Origin: Moringa oleifera
Lineage: Eukaryota; Streptophyta; Magnoliopsida; Brassicales; Moringaceae
Length of the DNA: 64,000 nt
Direction of reading: 5' to 3'
Assembly (NCBI GenBank): GCA_021397835.1
Contig: JAJFZO010000902.1
Span: 220,001 to 284,000 of the forward strand
Made by a program: the position numbers and the translations under genes. Positions 1 to 11,348 of the stretch are shown piece by piece. The stretch's first letter is position 1. Each line of letters starts with the position of its first letter. The notes beneath the pieces are model-generated. The model saw only the letters and a program-made list of their open reading frames with translations, ran no database searches and was not told the DNA's origin.

Positions 1-1925
1 CTAACGGCCGACGATTGTGTCGCCGATCGCGCTGCGCAACGAATCCACCTAGGCAAGCCTGGGCATCGGGATCAGGCCTCGCATCCACCACCTCGAGGGC
101 CTATGATGAAGCACTCCGCATGCTCAAAATCCACCCAGCAATTTGGCCCTCGCGTAGCATGCATCATCGTTAGCTTCGTCGCCCACACCGTCGAGCTTCT
201 GTAGCCACATCCCAGCTCATTATCCCATGATTTTTCTCATTTTGTTTCCCACGTTTTTCCCACCGATGAGGCCTAGGCAGTAGGGTGTCACGCCTTGCCC
301 AGGCTGGCCGTGTGGCTCGCTCGTTGCTAACGGCCGACGATCATGTCATCGATTGCGCTGCGTAACGAGTCCGCCTAGGCAAGCCTGGGCATCGGATCCA
401 GCCCCGCATCCGCTGCCTCGAGGCCTGCGACGAAGCACTCCGCATTCTCGAAATCCCCCCAACGATTTGGCCCTCGCATAGCATGCATCATCGTTAGCTT
501 TGCTGCCCACACCGTCGAGTTTGTCTAGCCACATCCTAGCTCATTATCCCACAATTTCTCTCATTTCGTTGCCCACGTTTTTCCCACCGATGAGGCCTCG
601 GCAGCAGGAGTGTCACGCCTTTCCCAGGCTGGCCGTGTGGCTCGCTCGTTGCTAACGGCCGACGACTGTGTCGCCGATCGCGCTGCGCAACGAATCCACC
701 TAGGCAAGCCTGGGCATCGGGATCAGGCCTCGCATCCACCACCTCGAGGGCCTATGATGAAGCACTCCGCATGCTCAAAATCCACCCAGCAATTTGGCCC
801 TCGCGTAGCATGCATCATCGTTAGCTTCGTCACCCACACCGTCGAGCTTGTGTAGCCACATCCCAGCTCATTATCCCATGATTTTTCTCATTTCGTTTCC
901 CACGTTTTTTCCACCGATGAGGCCTAGGCAGCAGGGGTGTCACGCCTTGCCCAGGCTGGCCGTGTGGCTCGCTCGTTGCTAACGGCAGACGATCATGTCA
1001 TCGATTGCGCTGCGTAACGAGTCTGCCTAGGCAAGCCTGGGCATCGGGATCCAGCCCCGCATCCACTGCCTCGAGGGCCTGCGACGAAGCACTCCGCATT
1101 CTCGAAATCCCCCCAACGATTTGGCCCTCGCATAGCATGCATCATCGTTAGCTTCGCTGCCCACACCGTCGAGTTTGTCTAGCCACATCCTAGCTCATTA
1201 TCCCACAATTTCTCCCATTTCATTGCCCACGTTTTTCCCACCGATGAGGCCTCGGCAGCAGGAGTGTCACGCCTTTCCCAGGCTGGCCGTGTGGCTCGCT
1301 CGTTGCTAACGGCCGACGATTGTGTCGCCGATCGCGCTGCGCAACGAATCCACCTAGGCAAGCCTGGGCATCGGGATCAGGCCTCGCATCCACCACCTCG
1401 AGGGCCTATGATGAAGCACTCCGCATGCTCAAAATCCACCCAGCAATTTGGCCCTCGCGTAGCATGCATCATCGTTAGCTTCGTCGCCCACACCGTCGAG
1501 CTTGTGTAGCCACATCCCAGCTCATTATCCCACAATTTTTCTCATTTCGTTTCCCACGTTTTTCCCACCGATGAGGCCTTGGAAGCAGGGGTGTCACGCC
1601 TTGCCCAGGCTGGCCGTGTGGCTCGCTCGTTGCTAACGGCCGACGATCGTGTCGCCGATCACGCTGCGCAATGAGTCCGCCTAGGCAGCCTGAGCGTCGG
1701 GATCCAACCCCACGTCCGCTGCCTCGAGGGCCTGCGAGAAATCACTTCGCATGCTCAAAATCCCCCCAACGATTTGGCCCTTGCGTGGCATGCATCATTG
1801 TTAGCTTCTCCGCCCACACCGTCGAGCTTCTGTAGCCACATCCCAGCTCATTATCCCATGATTTTTCTCATTTTGTTGCCTAAAATTTAGTGGATTTCGT
1901 TTCCCACGTTTTCCCCACTCCGTTG
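1..1925. repeat. GC-rich tandem array, ~326-bp monomer, dimeric
   Basis: The landmark CTAACGGC recurs at 1, 327, 652, 979, 1306 and 1632, giving monomers of 325-327 bp. Monomers 1, 3 and 5 share one set of variants (for example GCATGCTCAAAATCCACCC). Monomers 2 and 4 share another (GCATTCTCGAAATCCCCCC), so the true repeating unit is a dimer of about 653 bp. The sixth monomer is more diverged and the periodicity ends near 1880-1925. The array runs off the left edge. Open frames inside it repeat with the units and show no family resemblance, so I read it as non-coding satellite DNA. Confidence 0.95.
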
Positions 1926-2539
1926 GCTACTGATTTGGCATCCCACACTCTTTGGCCGACGTCACCGGCCGCTCGCCAGCCGCTTGCCTGCCGACGGTGG
2001 TGGCCGCCAAAGCCACGCACCACTGGCTGGATGGGCAAGGCAGCAAGCCGCCCTGCCCATGCCATGCGCGCTGGGTTGCCCAAGCCCAGCACCTGCCCAC
2101 GTGGGATGGGCAGGGGGGGTGGCACGCATGGCCTGTTGGCACCCAGCAAGCAAGGTGACCACCTCCCTCCTAAAGTGTGTTAAATGAAATTTCACTCCCA
2201 ACAGGAGGAAACGTCAATATGTCTGAGCCGTCATAATGGGTCTAAAAAATTATTTACTTAGAATTTTGAGCTGAAATTTTGTACATAAATGGACAATAAT
2301 CATATCTACCACAAAAAAAAATTTCAGAATTTTCTGGGCACTAAATTGTTTTTAATGAATTTTCTACAGCCAAAAATTGAAAAAATCATCAAAAATAGCC
2401 CGTGAGTCAAAATGATCCCAAACGTCAGGGACAGACTCCTCATGAATTACACGAATTATTTGAGTCATTTTGGGACCAATTCCATGATGAAAAGACGGTC
2501 AATTCATAACAATTTCGCAACTGGGCATTGCGGCCAGCA
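1926..2539. other. Spacer between the two arrays
   Basis: From 1926 to about 2160 the sequence is GC-rich but not visibly periodic. From about 2160 to 2520 it becomes AT-rich, with A runs. No coding exon could be supported. The AT-rich piece could be part of the CACTA element that reappears at 11349, but nothing in it proves that. Confidence 0.6.
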
Positions 2540-5500
2540 GGCTGGGGCAGCTGTGCCTCTGCCTGGCCCATGGTGCATGCTGGCTTCCCTGTCCAGTGCA
2601 CCTCTAGCCACCCCATGGTGCATGCTGGCCCATGGTGCTTGCTGGCTCCCCTGGCTCGCTCGCTGGGCACTAAGTCGAGGGACAGGGACGAGGGGGATGG
2701 CTCGCGATGGTTGCCTGTGGCCTGGCTGGTACGCCCACCGCTGCCACACGCTGGGCACGTGGCCCCTGCCGTGCCTGCTGGGGACTCCCTGGGCATGCCT
2801 CCTGTGCCCAGGGTCCATGCAACACAGCCCCCCTGGCGAGCTCGCTGGGCACTACGTCAAGGGACAGAGACGTGGGGGCAGGCTCGCGATGGGCGCCCGC
2901 GGCCTAGCTTGCACGCCCACCGCTGCTGCACGCTGGGCGAGCTGCCCATGCCATGCCTGCTGGCAGCTGCCTGGGCATGCAATCTGTGCCCAGGGTTCGT
3001 GCGACGCAGCACCACTGACTCGCATGCTGGCCAGTCAGTCGAGGGGCAGGGACGAGGGGGCTGGCTCGCGATAGGTGCCCGTGGCCTGGCTGGCGCACCC
3101 ATCTCTACCCCACGCTGGGCATTTGGCCCATGCCGTGCCTACTGGGGGATGCCAGGGCATGCCTCTCGTGCCCAGGGTCTGTGCGACATGGCTTCCCTGG
3201 CTCGCACGCTGGGCAGTTAGCCGAGGGACAGGGACGAGGGCGCTGGCTCCTGATGGGAGCCCGTGGCCTGGCTGGCGTGCCCACCGCTGCCGCATGCTGG
3301 GCACTTGGCCTATGCCGTGCATACTATGGGCTACCTGAGCATGCCTCCCGTGCCCAGAATCTGTGCGACGCGGCTCCCTTGGCTCACTTGCTTGGCACTT
3401 TGTCGAGGGACAGAGATGAAGGGGCTGGCTCGCGAAGGGCGCCCGTCGCCTGGCTGGCGCCCCCACCTCTATCGCACGTTGGGCACTTGGCCCATGCCGT
3501 GCTTGCTGTGGGCTGCCTGGGCATACCTCCCGTGCCGCACGTTGGGCACTTGGCCCATGCCGTGCCTGCTGGGGGCTACCGAGGCCTGCCTCCCGTGCCC
3601 AGGGTCCGTGTGACCGGCTCCCCTGGCTCGCTCAATGGGCATTTAGTCGAGGGCCAAGGACGACGGGGCTGGCTCGCGATGGGCGCCTGTGGCCTCGCTG
3701 GCGCGCCCACCGCTGCCGCACGCTAGGCACTTGGCCTATGCCGTGCATACTGTGGGCTGCCTGGGAATGCCTCCCGTGCCCAGAATCTATGCAACCCGGC
3801 TCCCTTGGCTCGCTTGCTTGGCACTTTGTTAAGGGACAGGGACGAGGGGGCTGGCTCGCGATGGGCGCCCGTGGCCTTGCTGGCGCGCCCACCGCTGCTG
3901 CACGCTGGGCACTTGGCCCATGCCGTGCATACTGGAGGCTGCCTGAGCATGCCTCCCATGCCCAGCGTCTGTGCGACGCGGCTCCCCTGGCTGGCTCGCT
4001 CGGCACTTAGTCGAGCGACAAGGACGAGGGGCTGGGTCTCGAAGGGTGCCCGTCACCTGGCTGGCGCACCAACCACTGCAGCATGCTGGGCACTTGGCCT
4101 ATGCCGTGCATACTCGGGGCTGCCTGGGCATGCCTCGCATGCCAAGGATCTGTGCGCGCGGCTCCCCTAGCTCGCTTGCTTGGCACTTTGTCGAGGGACA
4201 GAGACGAGGGGGCTGGCTCGCGATTGGCGCACGTGGCCTGGCTGGCGCGCCCACCGTTGCCGCACGCTGGGTACTTGGCCCATGTCGTGCATACTAGGGG
4301 CTGCCTGAGCATGCCTCCCATGCCCAGGGCCTTTGCGATGCGGCTTCCCTGGCTCGCTCTCTGGGCACTTAGTCGAGGGACAGGGACGAGGGGGCTGGCT
4401 CGCGTTAGGCGCTTGTGGCCTGGCTGGCGCGCCCTCCTCTGCCGCACGCTGGGCACATGGTGATGCCTGGGCATGCCTCGCGTGCCCAAAGTCCGTGCGA
4501 CACAGCTCCCCTGGCTCGCTCGCTGGGCACTAAGTCGAGGAACAGGGATGAGGGGATGGCTCGCGATGGTTGCCTGTGGCCTGGCTGGTGCGCCCACCGC
4601 TACCACACACTGGGCACGTGGTCCCTGCCATGCCTACTGGGGACTGCGTGGGCATACCTCCCGTGCCCAGGGTCCATGCGACGTGGCTCCCCTGGCTCGC
4701 TCGTTGGGCAGTTAGCTGAGGGACAGGGACGAGGGGGCTGGCTCACGATGGGAGCCCGTGGCTTGGCTGGTGCTCCCACCGCTACTGCACGTTGGGCACT
4801 TGGCCCATGCCGTGCCTGCTAGGGGCTACCGAGGCATCCCTCCCATCCCTAGGGTCTATGTGACCAGCTCCCCTGGCTTGCTCACTGGGCAGTTAGTCGA
4901 GGGACAGGGACGAAGGGGCTGGCTCGCGATGGGCGCATGTGGCCTGGCTGGTGCGCCGACCGCTCCCACACGCTGGGCACTTGGCCCATGCCGTGCATAC
5001 TGGAGGCTGCCTAAGCATGCCTCCCATGCCCAGCATCCGTGCGACGCGGCTCCCCTGGCTCGCTCGCTGGGCACTTAGTCGAGGGACAAGGACGAGGGGG
5101 CTGGCTCGCTAAAGGTGCCCGTCGCCTGCCTGTCGCGCCGACCGCTGCAGCACGCTGGGCACTTGGCCTATGCCGTTCATACTGGGGGCTGCCTGGGCAT
5201 GCCTCCCCTACCAAGGATCTGTGCGACGCGGCTCCCCTGGCTAGCTTGCTGGGCACTTTGTCGAGGGACAGGGACGAGGGGGCTGCCTCGCGATTGGCAC
5301 CCTAGCCTGGCTACACGACCACCGCTGCTGCACGTTGGGCACTTGGCCCATGCTGTACATACAGGGGGCTGCCTGAGCATGCATCCCGTGCCCAGGGTCT
5401 GTGCGACATGGCTCCCCTAGCTCACTCGCTGGGCACTTAGTTGAGCGACAGGGACGAGGGGCAAGGTCGCGAAGGGTGCCCGTCGCCTGGCTGGCGCACC

Positions 5501-8500
5501 GACCACTGCTGCATGCTGGGCACTTGGCCCATGCCGTGCCTGCTGGGGGCTGCCTGGGCATGCCTCCCGTACCCAGGGTCCATGCGACGCAGCCCCCCTG
5601 GCCAGCTCGCTGGGCACTACGTCGAGGGACAAGGACGTGGGGGTTGGCTCACGATGGGCGCCCGCGGCCTGGCTGGCGCACCCACCGCTGCCGCACGCTG
5701 GGCGAGCAGCTCATGCCGTGCCTCCTGGGGGCTGCCTTGGCATGCCACTCGTGCCCAGGGTCCGTGCAACATGGCCCCCCTGGCTCGCTCGGTGGGCACT
5801 ACGTGGAGGGACTGGGACATGGGGGCTGGCTAGTGATGGGCACCCGTGGCTTGGCAAGCGCACCCACCACTGCCGCATGCTGGGCCAGCAGCCCATGCTG
5901 TGCCTACTGGGGGCTGCAAGGGCGTGCCACTTGTGCCAAGGGTCCGTGCGATGCGGTTCCCCTGGCTCGCTCGCTGGGCACTTAGTCGAGGGACAGGGAC
6001 GTGGGGGCTCGCCGGCGATGGGCGACCGCGGCCTGGCTGGCGCTCCCACCGCTGCCGCATGCAGGGCACTAGGCCCATGCCATTCTTGCTAGGGGCTGCC
6101 TGGGCATACCTCCCATGCCCAGGGTCCGTGTGACGTGGCTCCCCTGGCTCGCTCGTTGGGCACTTAGTCGAGGGACAGGGATGAGGGGCTGGCTCACGAT
6201 GGACGCCTGTGGCTTGGCTGGCGTGCCCATCGCAGCCGCACGCTGGGCGAGTAGCCCATGCCGTGCCTCCTGGGGGCTGCCTGGGCGTGCTACCTGTGCC
6301 CACGGTCCGTGCGACACGGCCCCCCTGGCTCACTCGCTGGGCACTTAGTCGAGGGACAGGGACGAGGGGGCTGGCTCGCGTTGGGCGCCTGTGGCCTGGC
6401 TGGCGCCCCCTCCTCTGCCGCATGCTGGGCACTTGGCGATGCCTGGGAATGCCTCCCGTGCGCAGAGTCCATGCGACACAGCTCCCCTGGCTCGCTCGCT
6501 GGGCACTAAGTCGAGGAACAGGGACGAGGGGGATTGCTCGCGATGGTTGCCTGTGGCCTGGCTGGTGCGCCCACCGCTGCCACACGCTGGACACGTGGCC
6601 CCTGCCGTGCCTGCTGGGGACTGCCTGGGCATGCCTCCCGTACCCAGGGTCCATGCGACAAAGCCCCCCTGGCCAGCTCGCTGGGCACTACGTTGAGGGA
6701 CAGAGATGTGGGGGCTGGCTTGCGATGGGCGCCCGCGGCCTGGCTTTCGCCCCCACTGCTGCCGCACGCTAGGTGAGCAGTCCATGCCGTGCCTGCTAGT
6801 GGCTGCCTGCGCGTGCCACCCATGCCCAGGGTCCGTGTGACGCGGCACCCCTGGCTCGCATGCTGGCCAGTCAGTCGAGGGGCAGGGACGAGGGGGCTGG
6901 CTCGCGATAGGTGCCCGTGGCCTGGCTGGCGCGCCCATCTCTACCGCACGCTGGGCATTTGGCCCATGCCGTGCATATTGGGGGATGCCGAGGCATGCCT
7001 TCCGTGCCCAAGGTTCGTGCGAAGCGGCTCCCCTGGCTCGCTTGCTTGGCACTTTGTCGAGGGACAGGGATGAGGGGGCTGGTTCGAGAAGGGCGCTCGT
7101 CGCCTGGCCGGCACGCCCACCGCTATCGCATGCGGGGCACTAGGCCCGTGCCGTTCTTGCTGGGGGCTGCCTGGGCATACCTCCCGTGCCCATGCCGTGC
7201 CTGCTAGGGGCTGCCTGGGCATGCCTCCCGTGCCTAGGGTTCGTGCAACGCGGCTCCTCTGGCTCGCTCGTTGGGCACTTAGTCGAGGGACAGGGACAAG
7301 GGTGCTGGCTCGCGATAGGCGCCTGTGGCCTGGCTGGCGCGCCCACCGCTGCCGTACGCTGGGCAGGTGGCCCATGACGTGCCTGCTGGGGACTTTTTGG
7401 GCATGCCTCCCATGCCTAGGGTCCGTGCGACGCAGCCCCCATGGCTAGCTCGCTGGGCATTACGTCGAGGGACAGGGACATGGGGGCTGGCTCGCGATGG
7501 GCGCCCGCAGCCTGGCTGGCACGCCCACCGCTGCCGCACGATCGACGAGCAGCCGATGCAGTGCCTGGTAGGGGCTGCTTAGGCATGCCACCCGTGCCAG
7601 GGTCCGTGCGACGCGGCACCCCTGGCTCGCACGCTGGCCAGTCAGTCGAGGGGCAGGGACGAGTGGGCTGGCCCGCGATGGGCGCCTGTGGCCTGGCTGG
7701 CGCGCCCATCTCTACCGCACGCTAGGCATTTGGCCCATGCCGTGCCTACTGGGGGATGCCGGGGCATGCCTTCCGTGCCCAGGGTCCGTGCGAAGCGGCT
7801 CCCCTGGCTCGCTTGCTTGGCATGCCGCACGCTGGGTGAGCAGCCCAAGCCTTGCCTTCTGGGGGTTGCCTGGGTGTGCCACCCGTGCCCAGGGTCCGTG
7901 CGACGCGGCACCCCTTGCTCGCACGCTGGGCAGTCCGTTGAGGGGCAGGGACAAGGGGTCTGGCTCGCGATAGGTGCCCGCGGCATGGTTGTCACTCCCA
8001 CCGCTGCTGCGCACTAGGTGAGCAGCCCATGCTTTGCCTGCTGAGGGCTTCCTGGGCGTGCCGTTCGTACCCAGGGTTCGTGCGACGTGGCCCCCCTGGC
8101 TCGCTCACTGGGCACTTAGTCGAGGGACAGGGACGTGGGGGCTGGCTCGCGATGGGTGCCCGCGGCCTGGCTAGCACCCCCACCGCTGCCGCATGCTGGG
8201 CGAGCAGCCCATGCCATGCCTGCTAGGGGCTGCCAGGGCATGCCACCCCTGCCTAGGGTTCGTGCGACGCAGCACCCCTGGCTTGCACGCTGGGCAATCA
8301 GTCGAGGGGCCGGGACGAGGGGGCTGGCTACCGTTGCCGCACGCTGGGCAGTCAGTCGAGGGGCAGGGACGAGGGGGCTGGCTACCGCTGCTACACACTA
8401 GGTGAGCAGCCCATGCTGTGCCTGCTGGGGGCTGCCTGGGGGTGCCATCCGTGCCCAGGGTCCATGTGACGCGATCCCACATGCTCGCTCGCTGGGCACT

Positions 8501-11348
8501 CAGTAGAGGGACTGGGTCATAGGGGCTGGCTCTCGATGGGCGCCTGCGGCATGGCTGGTGCGCCCACCGCTGCCGCATGCTGGGCGAGCAGCCCACGCCA
8601 TGACTGTTGGGGGCTGTCTGGGCATGCCACCCGTGCCCAGGGTCCGTGCGACTCGGCCCCCATGGCACGCTCGCTGGGCCCTTGGTCGAGGTAGGGGGAC
8701 GTGGGGGCTGGCTCGCGCTGGGCGCCCGCGGCCTGGCTAACGCGCACACCGTTGCCGCACTTTGGGCGAGCAGCCCATGTCGTGCCTGTTGGGGACTGCC
8801 TGTGCGTGCCACCCGTGCCTAGGGTTTGTGCGACGTGGCCCCCCTGGCTCACTCGCTGGGCACTTAGTCGAGGGAAAGGGACGTTGGGGCTTGCTCGCGA
8901 TAGGCGCCTGTGGCCTGGCTGGCGCCCCCACTGCTGCCGCACGCTGGGCGAGCAGCCCATGCCATGCCTGCTGGGGGCTACATGGACGTGCCACCCGTGC
9001 CCAGGGTCCGTGCGACGCGGCACCCCTGGCTCGCACGCTGGGCAGTCAGTCGAGGGGCAAGGACGAGGGGGCTAGCTACCGCTGTAGCACGCTGGGCGAG
9101 CAGCCCATGCCGTACCTGCTGGGGGCTGCCTAGGCGTGCCACTCGTTCCCAGGGTCCATGCAACGTGGCCCCCCTAGTTCGCTCGCTGGGCACTTAGTCG
9201 AGGTACAGGGACGTGGGGGCTGGCTCGCGATGGGAGCCCGCGGCTTGGCTGTCGCGCCCACGGCTACCTCACGCAGGGCGAGCAGCCCATGCCGTGCCTG
9301 CTAGGGGCTGCCTTGGCGTGCCACTTGTGCCCAGGGTCCGTGCGACGCGGCACCCGTGGCTCGCACGTTGGGCAGTCCACCGAGGGGCAGGGACAAGGGG
9401 GCTGGCTCGCTATGGGCGCCAGCGGCCTAGCTGGCGCGCCCACCGCTACCGCACGCTGGGAGAGCAGCCCATGCCGTGCCTGCTGGGGGCTGCCTGGGCG
9501 TGCCTCTCGTGCCCAGGGTCCGTGCGATGTGGCCCCCCTAGCTCACTCACTGGGCACTTAGTCGAGGGAAAGGGACGTTGGAGCTTGCTAGCGATAGGCG
9601 CCCTTGGCCTGGCTGGCGACCCCACCGCTGCCACACTCTGGGCGAGCAGCCCATGCCATGCCTGCTGGGGGCTAAATGGACGTGCCACCCGTGCCCAGGG
9701 TCCGTGCAACGCGGCCCCTCTGGTTCGCTCGCTGGGCACTTAGTCGAGGTACAGGGACGTGGGGGCTGGCTCGCGATGGGCGCCCGCGGCTTGGCTGTCG
9801 CGCCTACGGCTGCCTCACGCAGGGCGAGCAGCCCATGCCGTGCCTGCTAGGGGCTGCCTTGGCGTGCCACTCGTGCCCAGGGTCCGTGCGACACGGCCTT
9901 CCTGGCTCGCTCGCTGGGCACTTAGTTGAGGGACAGGGACGTGGGGGCTGGCTCGCAATGGGCACCCACGGCCTAGCTGGCGCGCCCACCGCTGCAGCAC
10001 GCTGGGCGAAAAGCCCATGCCGTACCTGCTGGGGGCTGCCTGGGCGTGCCCCTTGTGCCCAAGGTCCGTGCGACGTTGCCCCCCTTTGCTCGCTCGCTAG
10101 GCACTCAGTCGAGGGACAGGGACGTGGGGGCTGGCTCGCGATGGGCTCCTGTGGCCTGGCTGGCGCGCCCACCGCTGCCGCACGCTGGGCTAGCAGCCCA
10201 TGCCGTACCTGCAGGGGGCTGCCTGGGCATGCCACCTGTGCCCAGGGTCCGTGCGACGTGGCACCCCTGGCTCGCACGCTGGGCTGTCAGTCAGCCGGGG
10301 GGCAGGGACGAGGGGCTGGCTCGCGATGGGCACCCGCGGCCTGGCTGGTGTTCCCACCGCTACCGCAAGCTGGGCACTTGGCCCATGCCATGCTTGCTGG
10401 GTGCTGCCCGGGCGTGCCACCCGTGCCCAAGGTCGTGTAAAGCGGCCCCCCTGGCTTGCTCGGTGGGCACTACGTCGAAAAACAAGGACATGGGGACTGG
10501 CTCGCGATGGGCGCCCGCGGCCTGGCTGTCGCGCCTACTGCTGCAGCACGCTGGGCGAACAGCCCATGCCGTGCCTGTTGGGGGCTTCCTGGGCGTGCCA
10601 CCCTTGCCCAGGGTCCGTGCGACGAGGCCCCCCTGGCACGCTCACTGGGCACTACTTCGAGGGACAGGGACGTAGGGGCTGGCTCGCGATGGGGGCCGAT
10701 GGCCTGGCTGGCACGCCCACCGCTGCTGCATGCTAGGCGAGCAACCCATGCCATGCCTGCTAGGGGCTGCCTGGGCGTGCCACCCGTGCCCAGGGTCCGT
10801 GTGACGCGGCCTCACTTGCTCACTCTCTGGGCTGTCGGTCGAGGGACAGGGACGTGGGGGCTGGCTCGCGATGGGTGCCTGCGGCCTAGCTTGCACGCCA
10901 ACCGATGCCGCACACAGGGCGAGAAGCCCCTGCCGTGCCTGCTGGGGGCTTCCTGGGCGTGCCACTTCTGCCCAGGGTCCATGAGATGCGACCCCCCTGG
11001 CTCGCTCGCTGGGCACTTAGTCGATGTACAGGGACGTGGGGGCTAGCTCACGATGGGCGCCCGCGGCCTGGCTGTCGCGCCCACCGCTGCTACACGCTGG
11101 GCGAGCAGCCCATGCCGTGCCTACTGGGGGCTGCCGAACGTGCCACCCATGCCCAGGGTCCGTGCGACATGGCCCCTCTCACCCGCTCGCTGGGAACTTA
11201 GTCGAGGGACAGGGACTTGGGGGCTGGCTTGCGATGTGCACCCGCGGCCTGGCTGGCAGGCCAACCGCTTCCGCACGCTGGGCGAGCAGCCCATGCCATG
11301 CCTGTTGGGGGCTGCCTGGGCATGCCACTCGTGCCCAGGGTCCGTGTG
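2540..11348. repeat. Long GC-rich satellite array, ~182-bp unit, ~48 copies
   Basis: The marker TCGAGGGACAGGGACG and its variants recur every 182 bp, for example at about 8121 and 8303, 8869 and 9051, and 9199, 9381, 9563, 9745 and 9926. Regular units start near 2645; 2540-2645 is a degenerate entry with short GGCCCATGGTGC repeats. Two unit types exist. One, common before about 5600, carries GGGCACTTGGCCCATGCC. The other, common after about 7800, carries GGGCGAGCAGCCCATGCC. Shortened units occur near 3490, 7185, 7820, 8336 and 9080. Because 182 is not a multiple of three, the frame rotates from unit to unit, so the many open frames are products of GC content. Known: Citrus has a GC-rich satellite of about 181 bp; identity to this one is not established. 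Confidence 0.95.

Noticed and set aside
610..1509. Repeated 81-codon frame starting at 610 and 1264
   Set aside because: It recurs only because the dimer repeats, and no family motif or expression signal supports it.
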